NCBI GenBank assembly: GCA_029256105.1
Contig: JAQSYO010000002.1
Location: forward strand, 124,001 to 188,000
DNA from: Herbinix sp.
Lineage (GTDB): Bacteria; Bacillota; Clostridia; Lachnospirales; Lachnospiraceae
Direction of reading: 5' to 3'
Length of the DNA: 64,000 nucleotides
Part shown: in pieces, positions 1 through 8,981 of the stretch
Layout: each line of letters opens with the position of its first letter
Position numbering within the stretch: the stretch's first letter is position 1
The notes under the pieces: model-generated
The model's input: only the letters and a program-made list of their open reading frames with translations
The model's database searches: none
What the model was told of the DNA's origin: nothing
Translations under genes and position numbers: made by a program

Positions 1-1
1 T

Positions 2-1060
2 TTTATGTGGGCACCGGATTGTGCTTATAAGAATGGAACCTATTATTTTTATTATCCTCATCCCACAGGAGTTTGGAATGATACTTGGAAGGTGGGCGTA
101 GCTACATGTAAAAAACCTGCCTCAGAATTTACCGATTGGGGATATATCGAAGGAATTGGCGGCTTTGCTATGATTGATCCCTGTGTAGTTGTCGATGATG
201 ATGGTCGAAGCTATATCTATTATGGCGGAGGTGCTGTGTGCCATGGAGGAGAATTAAACGAGGATATGGTTTCCATAAAAGGTGGAATGTTGAATATGGA
301 AGGACTCAAGGATTTCCATGAAGCCACATGGGTGTTTAAGAGAAATGGTGTCTATTATTTGACTTATGCAGATAATAATCAGGGAGCAAACCGTATGCAT
401 TATGCCACTAGCGAGCAACCGCTTGGTCCATGGAGTTATCAAGGAATTTTCCTGGAACCGACCGGATGTGATACCACACATGGGTCTGTCGTGGAGTTTA
501 AAGGTCAGTGGTATCTATTTTATCATGACCAGTCTTTATCAGGACAAGGTAATTTAAGAACGGTATGCATTGATTATTTATATTTTAATGAAGATGGAAC
601 AATAAAGATGGTTGAACAAACCAAAAGAGGTGTGAAATCGGTCGGAGAGACAACCAACCAAACATCGAATATAAAATATTATCAAGTGGTTGATAGTGTT
701 CTGGGAAATGGTGCAATACTTGAGCAGTTAACGGGCAACAATGGAAAAAGTACGGTAAGCCAGCTTGAGATGCAAGGTGCTTTTTGCCGGTTTGATCAGG
801 TGGATGGAGGTCAAGGGGGAAGAGCAACGATCCGAATCTATTATTCCACAGAGGAACCGTTAGCGAAATTAAAGATCGTTGTGAACGATAAGGACTATTC
901 TTTAATCAATGCAGTTCAGACTGGTAACAGTCAAAAGGATGCTGCTTCTACTTATATTACTGTCAAGTTAAACGAAGGGATAACCAATACAATAACCCTT
1001 ACAGGCGGCTATGGAGTAATCTCGTTGGAAGGTATTTCAGTGGAAGGTTTGGAGCAATAA
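2..1060 (+). CDS. GH43 family glycosidase with C-terminal CBM6-like domain (5' truncated by window edge)
   Basis: Likely beta-xylosidase or alpha-L-arabinofuranosidase acting on plant hemicellulose oligosaccharides. The reading frame is open to the window edge. The first visible residues (F-M-WAPD, then NGTYYFYYP) match the WAPD motif of the GH43 five-bladed propeller, so the start and the first catalytic Asp lie upstream. The propeller continues to about residue 215 with typical aromatic blades (SYIYYGG, VYYLTYA, WYLFYHDQ). The last 130 residues are rich in beta-strand and Gly and resemble a CBM6-type carbohydrate-binding module. No signal peptide can be judged because the N-terminus is missing. 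The next gene, a GH31 enzyme, starts 38 bp downstream, so the two are probably one operon for side-chain removal. The family call is firm; the substrate is inferred. Confidence 0.88.
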   Translation, partial: FMWAPDCAYKNGTYYFYYPHPTGVWNDTWKVGVATCKKPASEFTDWGYIEGIGGFAMIDPCVVVDDDGRSYIYYGGGAVCHGGELNEDMVSIKGGMLNMEGLKDFHEATWVFKRNGVYYLTYADNNQGANRMHYATSEQPLGPWSYQGIFLEPTGCDTTHGSVVEFKGQWYLFYHDQSLSGQGNLRTVCIDYLYFNEDGTIKMVEQTKRGVKSVGETTNQTSNIKYYQVVDSVLGNGAILEQLTGNNGKSTVSQLEMQGAFCRFDQVDGGQGGRATIRIYYSTEEPLAKLKIVVNDKDYSLINAVQTGNSQKDAASTYITVKLNEGITNTITLTGGYGVISLEGISVEGLEQ

Positions 1061-1098
1061 GTAATCACTATCGATATATATTGTTAAAGGAGCTGCGA

Positions 1099-3075
1099 AT
1101 GTTATTCAGACAAACGGAACATGCTGTCATTGGACGGCAAGAAAATGAAACTTTAATGATTGAGGCTTGGGGGAACAATGCTTTACGGGTAAGAAGTACC
1201 CATTATCCAAAGTTTGAGGAAGAGGATTGGGCACTCGATTATGTTAAACCTGAGGATGTACATATTACAATCGAAACAAAAAAAGCAGTAATACGTAATG
1301 GTAAAATCCATGCAGAGCTTACGGATTTTGGAGAATTGTCATTTTACAAAGAGGGTAAGAAGATTCTAATGGAATACTATAGAACCTTTGGGAGTAGCAG
1401 CACACATAGCCCATCCTTGAAGATCAAGGCGAGGCAATATCTACCCATCCTTGGAGGAGATTATGAACTTAAGGTACGCTTTGAGAGCTGTGATGAGGAA
1501 AAAATATATGGTATGGGTCAATACCAGCAGCCTTATCTGGATTTAAAAGGATGTAATTTGGAGCTGGCGCAACGCAATTCTCAAATTAGTATTCCTTTTG
1601 CGATATCAAATCAAGGCTATGGCTTCCTCTGGAATAATCCTGCAATCGGCGAGGCTTCCTTTGGTAAGAATTATACTCAGTGGCAGGCTAAAGTGACAAA
1701 GCAGATGGATTACTGGATTACGGCAGATGATACCCCGAGACAGATTATTGAAAACTACACGCAAGTGACCGGTCGAACTCCTATGATGCCGGATAGCACC
1801 CTCGGGCTCTGGCAGTGTAAGCTACGCTATCGTACCCAGGATGAGGTGTTGGAGGTTGCTAGAGAATATAAACGAAGAGGAATTCCACTGGACATCATTA
1901 TCATTGATTTTTTTCATTGGATTCACCAAGGAGACTGGGGCTTTGATCCAAAATATTGGCCTAATCCTAAGGAAATGGTTCAAGAGCTGAAAGAAATGGG
2001 TACCCGTTGTATGGTATCCGTATGGCCAACTGTGGATAAGCAAAGTGTCAATTTTGATGCCATGAAACAGAAGGGGTTATTAATCCGTGCGGAAAAAGGT
2101 GCTCCACAGACCTTTGATGTACTAGGTGATACTATATTTATGGATGCAACGAATCCAGAGGCCAGAGAGTATGTCTGGGAGCAGGTGAAGAAGAATTACT
2201 ATGATAATGGGGTAGATATGTTTTGGTTGGATGTTGCAGAACCGGAATATACTGCATATGACTTTGACCAATACCGCTATTATTTGGGACCAAATTTACG
2301 GGTTGGTAATATCTATCCGAGAATGTTTACGATGACTTTTTATGAAGGGCTGAAAGCGCAGGGCAGAGAGGATATTGTGAATCTGGTTCGTTGTGCTTGG
2401 GCGGGAAGTCAAAAGTATGCAGCACTCGTATGGTCAGGAGATATCCATGGCAATTTTGACTCCTTGCGAGATCAACTGGCTGCTGGTCTGAACATGGGAC
2501 TTGCCGGAATCCCCTGGTGGGTTTCAGACACCGGAGGATTTATTGGAGATAAAGATACCAGTTTCTTTAATGAACTACTAATTCGATGGTTCCAATTTTC
2601 GACGTTCTGTCCCGTACTTCGAATGCATGGAGACCGAGGTCCTCATAATATAGAACCTCTGGACTACAATACGATCGGAGGTGGCTTCTGTGGAACTGGT
2701 CAGCCCAATGAGTTATGGAGTTATGGGGAGGAGGTATATCTGATATTAAAGAAATATCTTGATATTCGTATTTCCATGAAAGCATACATAAAAGAGATTA
2801 TGGAGGATGCTCATCGCACAGGGGCACCTGTCATTCGGACAATGTTTTTTGAATTTCCAGAGGATACTTACTGTTGGGAAATAACAGACCAATATATGTT
2901 TGGTTCACAATACCTGGTAGCTCCGATATTATATGAACATATGACGAAAAGAACAATTTATTTACCAAGGGGCATATGGAAAAGTATACACGATGGGACA
3001 GTGTATGAAGGTGGAACAACGATAATGGTTGAAGCACCACTCTCTATTATACCGGTGTATCATAAAGAGGTATAA
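1099..3075 (+). CDS. GH31 family alpha-glycosidase (alpha-xylosidase/alpha-glucosidase type)
   Basis: Retaining alpha-glycosidase of about 658 residues. The start at 1099 is preferred over a TTG at 1081 because an AAAGGAG ribosome binding site lies 6-7 nt upstream of 1099, inside the longer frame. The catalytic nucleophile is Asp378 in FWLDVAEPE and the acid/base is Asp448 in WSGDIHG; both motifs are characteristic of GH31. The LDxxEPE form of the nucleophile motif is closer to alpha-xylosidases than to classic alpha-glucosidases, but specificity is an inference. There is no signal peptide, so the enzyme should act on imported oligosaccharides in the cytoplasm. Together with the upstream GH43 enzyme it would trim xylose and arabinose decorations from xylan or xyloglucan fragments. 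Confidence 0.92.
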   Translation: MLFRQTEHAVIGRQENETLMIEAWGNNALRVRSTHYPKFEEEDWALDYVKPEDVHITIETKKAVIRNGKIHAELTDFGELSFYKEGKKILMEYYRTFGSSSTHSPSLKIKARQYLPILGGDYELKVRFESCDEEKIYGMGQYQQPYLDLKGCNLELAQRNSQISIPFAISNQGYGFLWNNPAIGEASFGKNYTQWQAKVTKQMDYWITADDTPRQIIENYTQVTGRTPMMPDSTLGLWQCKLRYRTQDEVLEVAREYKRRGIPLDIIIIDFFHWIHQGDWGFDPKYWPNPKEMVQELKEMGTRCMVSVWPTVDKQSVNFDAMKQKGLLIRAEKGAPQTFDVLGDTIFMDATNPEAREYVWEQVKKNYYDNGVDMFWLDVAEPEYTAYDFDQYRYYLGPNLRVGNIYPRMFTMTFYEGLKAQGREDIVNLVRCAWAGSQKYAALVWSGDIHGNFDSLRDQLAAGLNMGLAGIPWWVSDTGGFIGDKDTSFFNELLIRWFQFSTFCPVLRMHGDRGPHNIEPLDYNTIGGGFCGTGQPNELWSYGEEVYLILKKYLDIRISMKAYIKEIMEDAHRTGAPVIRTMFFEFPEDTYCWEITDQYMFGSQYLVAPILYEHMTKRTIYLPRGIWKSIHDGTVYEGGTTIMVEAPLSIIPVYHKEV

Positions 3076-3194
3076 ATGACTTCTATCATCAAAAGGATAT
3101 AGCCGGTGAAGGCTCTACTATCTTTGATCCCACACCTGGGATATATCTAGACCATTGAAATGGTACAGAAAATTTTTCTAGAAGGAGAATACAA

Positions 3195-5342
3195 ATGAGA
3201 AAAAATAACAGGTCGGACAAAGGTAGTATAAATGTTAGGAGCCGTATCCGGCAGTTCATAGTAGGTTTAAGACAAAGGACGGATAAATCTGTGAAATGGT
3301 ACCTAAGTATTAGGATGAAATTGATACTATCCTTTCTGATTTCTGTCAGCTTTGTAATAATTATAGGATCTGTATCTTATAATAAAGCCTCCAAGGCAAT
3401 TATCGAAAATTATGATGCGTCTTGTCAGCAAGCCATCGATATGACTGGGGAATATATTAGCTTTGGTCTTGAGTCCGCCGAATCAACAGCGATGCAATAT
3501 TCCATTGATACAAAAATTCAAAATTATTTATATGGAATTTATAATGAAGATCCAGTGGAATTATATAACATTAATAAGGATATTACATCTTCACTGTTGG
3601 CGAGACAAGCTTCCGATCAGTTCATTGAGAATATTCATATGATGTCTTCCTCGATCGAAAGAAATATGTCTACATCGGGAATATTCATTAGTGGACTCTT
3701 CAAGGAGTTCAGTGAATCGGCAGCAGCAAGCGGTTTAAAGGATGGTACCAACGCTAGTTATTGGATAGGAAAGGATGAGGCCCTTGATCAAAGGTTATCC
3801 TTGGACACAGATGCATATGCAATGCGACATATCAAGAGCTTTAATAATGGGGAAGCTATTATTATAATTGATATCAGCACTTCCTCACTGCAAGCGATAT
3901 TAGAGCGGCTGGATTTTGGTAAAGGCAGCATCGTTGGTATGGTTACCAGTGATGGAAGAGAGTTTATTAATTCTTCTGAGGTGAATACGGCTGAGGGAAA
4001 TTCTTCTGAGGTCATCCTCGGACAGGAAGAATTTTACAAGTCCTCGGTACAGTCAGAAGATATTAGTGGAAGTGAAAATGTAACTTATCAAGGGGATAAT
4101 TATCTATATCTATATTCTAAGGTAGGAGATACCGGAGTAACAATCTGTGCGTTGGTTCCGGAAGAAACCCTCCTGCAAAAGATTAACAGTATAAAGAATT
4201 TAACAATTTTATTGGTTTTCATAGCAAGTATTCTTGCTATTATTATCGGCGTATTAATGGCAACAGGAATTCAACATATTATCCAACATATCATCGGAGA
4301 GCTTAAGAAAATATCACAAGGAAATCTTACGGTAAAGTTAAAGGTAAAGAGAAAAGACGAATTTCTTGTACTAGCAGAGGGCGTCAATGATACGATAGAT
4401 AATATGCGAGGTCTAATTGAAAGGGTATTTAAAGAAAGTGCCTCAGTGACAAAATCCTCCCTACAAGTCCGAAAATCGTCTGAGGTCTTTTCACGAGCAA
4501 CGGAAGGCATCACAGAAGCCATTAATGAAATTCAGACAGGAATAAATCAACAAGCGCAAGACTCAGAAAACTGTTTGGTTCAAATGGATGGTTTATCCAA
4601 TAAAATAACCTTAGTTATGGGTAAAACGAATGAAATCAGTTTGATTGCAAAGGATACGAAATATAGTATCAAGCAGGGTGTCGATACAATGCAGACCTTG
4701 AATTCAAAGGCCAATTCAACGACAGAAATTACGCAACAAATCATACATAACATTGAGACGCTGGAAGAAAAGTCAAAATCCATCAGTAAGATTGTTGGAA
4801 CCATTAACAGTATAGCAGCTGAGACAAATCTGCTATCTCTGAATGCTTCTATTGAAGCAGCAAGAGCAGGTGCAGCTGGTAGCGGGTTCAAGGTGGTTGC
4901 TACAGAGATAAGAAAATTGGCTGACCAATCCGTCCAGGCAGTACATGAGATCGAAACGTTGATCAAGGATATCCAAAAGGAGACAAAAGCAGTAGTTATC
5001 ACCGCAAACCAAGCAGAAACTATTGTAATGGAGCAGGGAGTCGCTGTAGGTGATACCGAGAAATCCTTCTCGGATATGAACGATCATGTGGAACGGTTAA
5101 TCGAGAATGTTGCTATGATTTTAGACAGTATCCATACAATGGAGGAATCCAGAGCGAATACGCTTGCCGCCATAGAAAATATATCGGCTGTATCTCAGCA
5201 GACGGCAGCAGCGACTCTATCCGTCGGCGAAGCAACAAATAGCCAAATGGAAGCTGTGATATCGTTGGATTCTTTATCGAAGGAATTAAGCGAAAATGCA
5301 CTAGCATTGGAAGAGGCAATTGACCGGTTTAAAGTGGAATAA
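3195..5342 (+). CDS. Methyl-accepting chemotaxis protein with double-transmembrane periplasmic-type sensor
   Basis: Transmembrane chemoreceptor of 715 residues. The basic N-terminus precedes TM1 (about residues 42-64). An extracytoplasmic sensor domain of about 270 residues follows, then TM2 (about 335-357), a HAMP linker (about 358-410) and a long helical signalling domain. The signalling hairpin tip is clear (ETNLLSLNASIEAARAG, residues about 545-562) and would bind CheA/CheW. AGAAGGAG ribosome binding site is 8 nt before the ATG. It sits 120 bp downstream of the GH31 gene in the same direction. A link between sugar sensing and the neighbouring glycosidases is plausible but inferred. No CheR/CheB docking pentapeptide is visible at the C-terminus (ends FKVE). 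Confidence 0.95.
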   Translation: MRKNNRSDKGSINVRSRIRQFIVGLRQRTDKSVKWYLSIRMKLILSFLISVSFVIIIGSVSYNKASKAIIENYDASCQQAIDMTGEYISFGLESAESTAMQYSIDTKIQNYLYGIYNEDPVELYNINKDITSSLLARQASDQFIENIHMMSSSIERNMSTSGIFISGLFKEFSESAAASGLKDGTNASYWIGKDEALDQRLSLDTDAYAMRHIKSFNNGEAIIIIDISTSSLQAILERLDFGKGSIVGMVTSDGREFINSSEVNTAEGNSSEVILGQEEFYKSSVQSEDISGSENVTYQGDNYLYLYSKVGDTGVTICALVPEETLLQKINSIKNLTILLVFIASILAIIIGVLMATGIQHIIQHIIGELKKISQGNLTVKLKVKRKDEFLVLAEGVNDTIDNMRGLIERVFKESASVTKSSLQVRKSSEVFSRATEGITEAINEIQTGINQQAQDSENCLVQMDGLSNKITLVMGKTNEISLIAKDTKYSIKQGVDTMQTLNSKANSTTEITQQIIHNIETLEEKSKSISKIVGTINSIAAETNLLSLNASIEAARAGAAGSGFKVVATEIRKLADQSVQAVHEIETLIKDIQKETKAVVITANQAETIVMEQGVAVGDTEKSFSDMNDHVERLIENVAMILDSIHTMEESRANTLAAIENISAVSQQTAAATLSVGEATNSQMEAVISLDSLSKELSENALALEEAIDRFKVE

Positions 5343-5435
5343 ACACATTTTAGATATTAATAATATATTATCTATCTTAATATGAGTTAACTGCGCCCTC
5401 TTAGTTATTCATATCATGTTATAAAATTTTGCTAT

Positions 5436-5528
5436 AAAAGGGAAGCTACTAGCTGTGTGATATGCATCAGAATGCTTGAGAAATGCTAACATTTGGATGC
5501 GTATAAAATAGCCAGTAGCTTCCCTTTT
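5436..5528 (+). terminator. Long hairpin, probable terminator of the chemoreceptor gene
   Basis: A 15-nt arm (AAAAGGGAAGCTACT) pairs exactly with AGTAGCTTCCCTTTT about 63 nt later. The loop contains a second short inverted repeat (TATGCATC / GATGCGTA). The run of T is short, so it may be a stable RNA 3' end rather than a strong classical terminator. Confidence 0.6.
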
Positions 5529-5652
5529 CATAGAGAAAGGAAAATTTATATTAACATATATATCTCTAGCGAAGTCTTAAGTCGTATAAAATTTATTGGA
5601 GCCTTCGTATATCTAAATAAAAGCGATAGCTTTTATATTCGCAATATCGCTA

Positions 5653-5976
5653 TCACTTCTTAGCAACGATAATCTCATATAATTTATCCATCGCTTCTTC
5701 GGCTTTTACTTCATAATCAGGAATCAACGCTATATCAGCCTTGGCTTCATCAATTCTCCCAAAATACTTATAAGAAACAGTCATACTTAACTTTGCATTG
5801 GGAGTTTCGTAAAGCAAGATATCTCCATAGGAAGAGGTATCTACTCCGATAAAATCCTGAAAAATCTTAAAGGGTAGCCTTCTTGCGAAATTATTATTGC
5901 GATAAGGATCAAAGAAGAGCTTGTAAGTAATGAACAATCCTGTAAATAGCACCACTAAGGCAACTATAGATTCCAA
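5653..5976 (-). CDS. Small membrane-anchored protein of unknown function
   Basis: A 107-residue protein I do not recognise. Residues 4-20 form one hydrophobic segment (VALVVLFTGLFITYKLF), followed by a mixed, charged domain of about 85 residues that should lie on one face of the membrane. The C-terminus ends in KAEEAMDKLYEIIVAKK and is helical in character. It stands alone, divergent from the GntR-ABC operon, with about 150 bp between the two starts. A weak hairpin at 5622-5655 (GATAGC/GCTATC) lies just past its stop. Codon use looks like that of its neighbours. Function cannot be assigned. Confidence 0.55.
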   Translation of the reverse strand: MESIVALVVLFTGLFITYKLFFDPYRNNNFARRLPFKIFQDFIGVDTSSYGDILLYETPNAKLSMTVSYKYFGRIDEAKADIALIPDYEVKAEEAMDKLYEIIVAKK

Positions 5977-6052
5977 GTTACTTTATACGATAAACCTTTC
6001 AAGATGTCATGCTGGTACAACTTTTGGTTTTCAAAAATTATAAATCCACTGC

Positions 6053-6102
6053 TTGACATCTCTGAATCAAGGTGTTATATTGTGTATAACGAATATATAC
6101 AC
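6053..6102 (+). promoter_or_regulatory. SigA-type promoter with GntR/YtrA-type operator
   Basis: A perfect -35 TTGACA (6053-6058) and TATATT -10 (6076-6081) are spaced by 17 bp. Immediately downstream is an inverted repeat, GTGTATA-N7-TATACAC (6082-6102), covering the expected start of transcription. This matches the layout by which YtrA-subfamily GntR repressors control their own operon. Confidence 0.75.
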
Positions 6103-6125
6103 TATGACACAATGGAGGTGAATTA

Positions 6126-6503
6126 ATGAACATACTAATCAGCAATTCCAGCGATAAACCAATCTATGAACAAATCACTTCCCAGATGAAGCAGATGATC
6201 ATCATTGGCGAATTAGAAGCGGGAGGTATACTGCCTTCTATGCGAACATTAGCGAAGGAGCTTCGTATTAGTGTAATCACCACAAAGAGAGCCTATGAAG
6301 AGCTTGAGCGAGATGGATTTATCTATACTGTTGTCGGCAAGGGAAGCTTTGTCGCTGAGAAGAACCTGGAGTTTGTTCGAGAAGAGCAGCTTCGAATCGT
6401 GGAAGAATATCTAGGTAAGGCTGTCGCAGGAGCAAAAGCCGGTGGGATCGGCTTAGAGGAGATTCAGGAAATAATTAAATTGATATTTGAAGAGGAGGCG
6501 TAA
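6126..6503 (+). CDS. GntR family regulator, YtrA subfamily
   Basis: Transcriptional repressor of 125 residues. The N-terminal winged helix-turn-helix (about residues 8-75) shows the GntR hallmarks: YEQITSQMKQMI, LPSMRTLAKELRIS and AYEELERDGFIYTVVGKGSFV. The short C-terminal tail of about 45 residues is typical of the YtrA subgroup, which lacks a large effector domain. An AATGGAGGTGAATTA ribosome binding region precedes the ATG. It is the first gene of a three-gene operon with an ABC ATPase and permease, 2 bp upstream of the ATPase. The palindrome at 6082-6102 is its probable operator, giving autoregulation. The inducing signal is not visible in the sequence. Confidence 0.9.
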   Translation: MNILISNSSDKPIYEQITSQMKQMIIIGELEAGGILPSMRTLAKELRISVITTKRAYEELERDGFIYTVVGKGSFVAEKNLEFVREEQLRIVEEYLGKAVAGAKAGGIGLEEIQEIIKLIFEEEA

Positions 6504-6505
6504 TT

Positions 6506-7378
6506 ATGACGTTAACAGATGCAATTGAAATCAAGAACTTAACCAAAAATTATAAGGATTTCACCTTAAATAAAATCAACTTCTCTGTTCCAAAGGGATC
6601 CATCATGGGCTTTGTAGGAGAAAATGGTGCAGGCAAGACCACAACAATAAAAGCGATATTGGATTTAATAAAAGTAGATAGCGGCGAAGTTACAATACTG
6701 GGATCAAAGGCGAAAGATCTTCCTGTGGAGCTTAAGTCACAGATTGGTGTGGTTTTTGACGGGAGTAATCTTCATGATAATTTGAATTTGAAGAATATTA
6801 ATTTAGTTATGAAAAATATTTACCACAATTGGGATGAGAGAGTTTTTTACGAATATAGTAAGAAGTTTCAACTTCCGGATGGGAAGATAATTAAGGATTT
6901 TTCTCGTGGTATGAAGATGAAGCTGTCCATAGCAATCGCTTTATCCCATCATTCAAAATTACTTATTCTCGATGAAGCGACTAGTGGCTTGGACCCAATG
7001 GTAAGAGACGAGATTCTGGATATATTCCTTGAATTTATTCAAGATGAGGAACATACGATCTTGTTATCCTCCCATATCATCAGTGATATCGAAAAGATAG
7101 CAGATTATGTGACCTTTATCCATCAAGGTAAGATCGTTTTCAGTGAAAGCAAGGATGACTTGATCTATCAGCATGGTGTAGTTCGTTGCCGTAAGGAGGA
7201 CGTGTCGACCATTGATCGCTCATATATTATAGGTTTTCGGGAGAACAGCTTTGGCTCAGAAGTAATGATTCGTAATAAAGAAGAATTTCAGAAGCACTTT
7301 CGTCAATTTGTAGTTGAGAAGACCTCTATTGAGGAAATTATGCTGTTTATCAGCAGGGGAAAGGAGCGGATAATATGA
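6506..7378 (+). CDS. ABC transporter ATP-binding protein (YtrB-like)
   Basis: ATPase subunit of 290 residues. It has Walker A (GENGAGKTT, about residues 38-46), an ABC signature (FSRGMKMKLS), Walker B (LLILDEATSGLD) and the switch His (SSHIISD). The C-terminal 70 residues form the extra domain seen in export-type ABC-2 ATPases. It lies between the GntR regulator and an ABC-2 permease, overlapping the permease start by 4 bp (ATGA), so the two are translationally coupled. The complex probably exports a peptide, antimicrobial or lipid, as the Ytr and related systems respond to cell-wall stress; the substrate itself is unknown. Confidence 0.93.
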   Translation: MTLTDAIEIKNLTKNYKDFTLNKINFSVPKGSIMGFVGENGAGKTTTIKAILDLIKVDSGEVTILGSKAKDLPVELKSQIGVVFDGSNLHDNLNLKNINLVMKNIYHNWDERVFYEYSKKFQLPDGKIIKDFSRGMKMKLSIAIALSHHSKLLILDEATSGLDPMVRDEILDIFLEFIQDEEHTILLSSHIISDIEKIADYVTFIHQGKIVFSESKDDLIYQHGVVRCRKEDVSTIDRSYIIGFRENSFGSEVMIRNKEEFQKHFRQFVVEKTSIEEIMLFISRGKERII

Positions 7379-8028
7379 AAGGGTTAATATGGAAGGATAT
7401 TATTAATCTGAAAAGGAACGTCAAAATATTTGGATTATTAACAGTACTTTATGCCTTCATGGCATTTACGTCAAAGGATGCCAGCTTCTTTGGCAGCATC
7501 TTTACTATGCTATTTGCAATCCTAACTATGAGTACCTTTTCCTATGACGAAGCAGCGAAATGGGATGGTTACGCGCTGACGATGCCAGTAACGAGAGAGA
7601 ACATCGTTCAAAGTAAATATATTATGATGCTGTTACTTACATTGATTGGAGTGGTCTTTAGTGCGGGAGTTACAATTTTACTTAATATTGTTTTGAAATC
7701 TCATACAATGTTTTATGGGATTCAGATATGTATATTTGGAGCAGCTTTAGTTATGTTATTCTATAGTATTACAATTCCAATCATAACGAAGTTGGGTATG
7801 GAAAAGGCTAGACTAGCTTTCTTTGCGGTATATTTAATTCCATTTTTTATTGCATATATTGGCAAGGAATTAGTGAAAAGAAGTGGTTTAGCTATGCCGG
7901 GGAATTTAATTACTGTAATTGAATTCCTCGTAAAGTATATATATGTTATTGTACCATTGGTAGTTGTAATTGCCTTATATATATCTTATATGGTTTCTAT
8001 CAATATATATAAAAAGAAAGAGTTCTAG
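7375..8028 (+). CDS. ABC-2 type permease
   Basis: Membrane subunit of 217 residues with about six predicted transmembrane segments (about residues 18-32, 39-53, 82-103, 115-135, 145-163 and 190-212). The opening MKGLIWKDIINLKRN and the EAAKWDGYALTMPVTRENIVQSKY loop are typical of small ABC-2 permeases paired with YtrB-like ATPases. The start codon overlaps the ATPase stop by 4 bp. One permease gene is present, so the transporter is likely a homodimer of permeases with two ATPases. It ends the GntR-ABC operon. No clear terminator is visible in the A+T-rich 220 bp that follow. Confidence 0.88.
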   Translation: MKGLIWKDIINLKRNVKIFGLLTVLYAFMAFTSKDASFFGSIFTMLFAILTMSTFSYDEAAKWDGYALTMPVTRENIVQSKYIMMLLLTLIGVVFSAGVTILLNIVLKSHTMFYGIQICIFGAALVMLFYSITIPIITKLGMEKARLAFFAVYLIPFFIAYIGKELVKRSGLAMPGNLITVIEFLVKYIYVIVPLVVVIALYISYMVSINIYKKKEF

Positions 8029-8254
8029 AATTTAGGCATGGTAGAGAATATATTTGAAATTCTTTCCTTTATTAGAGTATGAATAAGCGATGAAATATTT
8101 TTAAACTTCCTCATGAAAGAGTTAATTTAGAGTAAGAATTCTTTGATTGTAATATGGATAGTAGTAAAAAAAAGCCGAATAAATATTATTTAACCTTTCT
8201 GAAAGATAATCATAAAATAATATATGATTTATCAAATAGAAAGGGGTATATACT

Positions 8255-8749
8255 TTGAATAACGATATAAATCAAAATAGAGAAGTTAATAAATCACAAG
8301 AGAATGTACAGAGTCAACAATTTTATCCAGGAGGTGGAAGTCAATTTCCGCCTAGACGTCCAGAGATGAACAATCAGCAAAGAGGTCCGCAACAGAATGT
8401 TCCTCCGCGAGCTCCAGGTATGGGAGATATGCCAAGGACAGCACCACCAACTTTTATACCTGAGGCACCCAACATGGAACGAGGACAAATGGGTGGCCCT
8501 GGAGGACCAGGAAGATCAGGACAAAGCCAATTTGGGTTTCCTTTTCGGCAGGAAAGACAGGTTGGTCCTAGGGAATTAAGAGGCTGTATGAACCGCTTCA
8601 CTTATATCTGGTTAGTGAATGGAAATGCTTTTTGGTTCTTTCCGACTTTTGTTGACCGGCAATTTGTGCAAGGCTTCCGTTGGAGAAGAGATCGTTGGGA
8701 GTTCGATAGAATTAATACGAGACGTATTCTTTTCTTCCGTTGTTTTTAA
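8255..8749 (+). CDS. Pro/Gln/Gly-rich protein with conserved aromatic C-terminal domain
   Basis: A 164-residue protein with two parts. Residues 1-105 are low complexity, rich in Pro, Gln, Gly and Asn, and look disordered. Residues 108-164 form a compact module rich in Trp, Phe and Arg (CMNRFTYIWLVNG, FWFFPTFVD, GFRWRRDRWEFDRI, ending FFRCF). I recall similar C-terminal modules in uncharacterised proteins of spore-forming Firmicutes, with a Cys near each end as here. The start is a TTG with an AAAGGGG ribosome binding site 7 nt upstream. No signal peptide or membrane segment is present. The function is unknown; a surface or spore-associated role is only a guess. Confidence 0.7.
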   Translation: MNNDINQNREVNKSQENVQSQQFYPGGGSQFPPRRPEMNNQQRGPQQNVPPRAPGMGDMPRTAPPTFIPEAPNMERGQMGGPGGPGRSGQSQFGFPFRQERQVGPRELRGCMNRFTYIWLVNGNAFWFFPTFVDRQFVQGFRWRRDRWEFDRINTRRILFFRCF

Positions 8750-8763
8750 ATTATATTGTTATA

Positions 8764-8800
8764 AGAAAAAGAGGGCTCTTCTTTGGAAGGGCCCTTTCTT
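8764..8800 (+). terminator. Rho-independent terminator
   Basis: A hairpin with AAAGAGGGC / GGCCCTTTCTT arms begins 15 nt after the stop of the Pro/Gln-rich gene and is followed by a T-rich stretch. Confidence 0.65.
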
Positions 8801-8981
8801 CATTAAATCATAGAAAAATGCTAAAAGGTATTGCAAGCCTACCCAGTAAATGCTAAAGTATCTAATGTAATAAATAAGATATAGTGATAAGGACTACTAT
8901 ACAATAATTTTATATGTATATGAGCAGTTGTAATATTACTTGAATGCTTATTATATTTTGCAATAGACTGGAGAGATAAAA

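Noticed and set aside
4580-5002. A 140-residue frame antisense to the chemoreceptor gene.
   Set aside because: It is the complement of the conserved signalling domain, with low-complexity Ser/Ile content typical of an antisense shadow.
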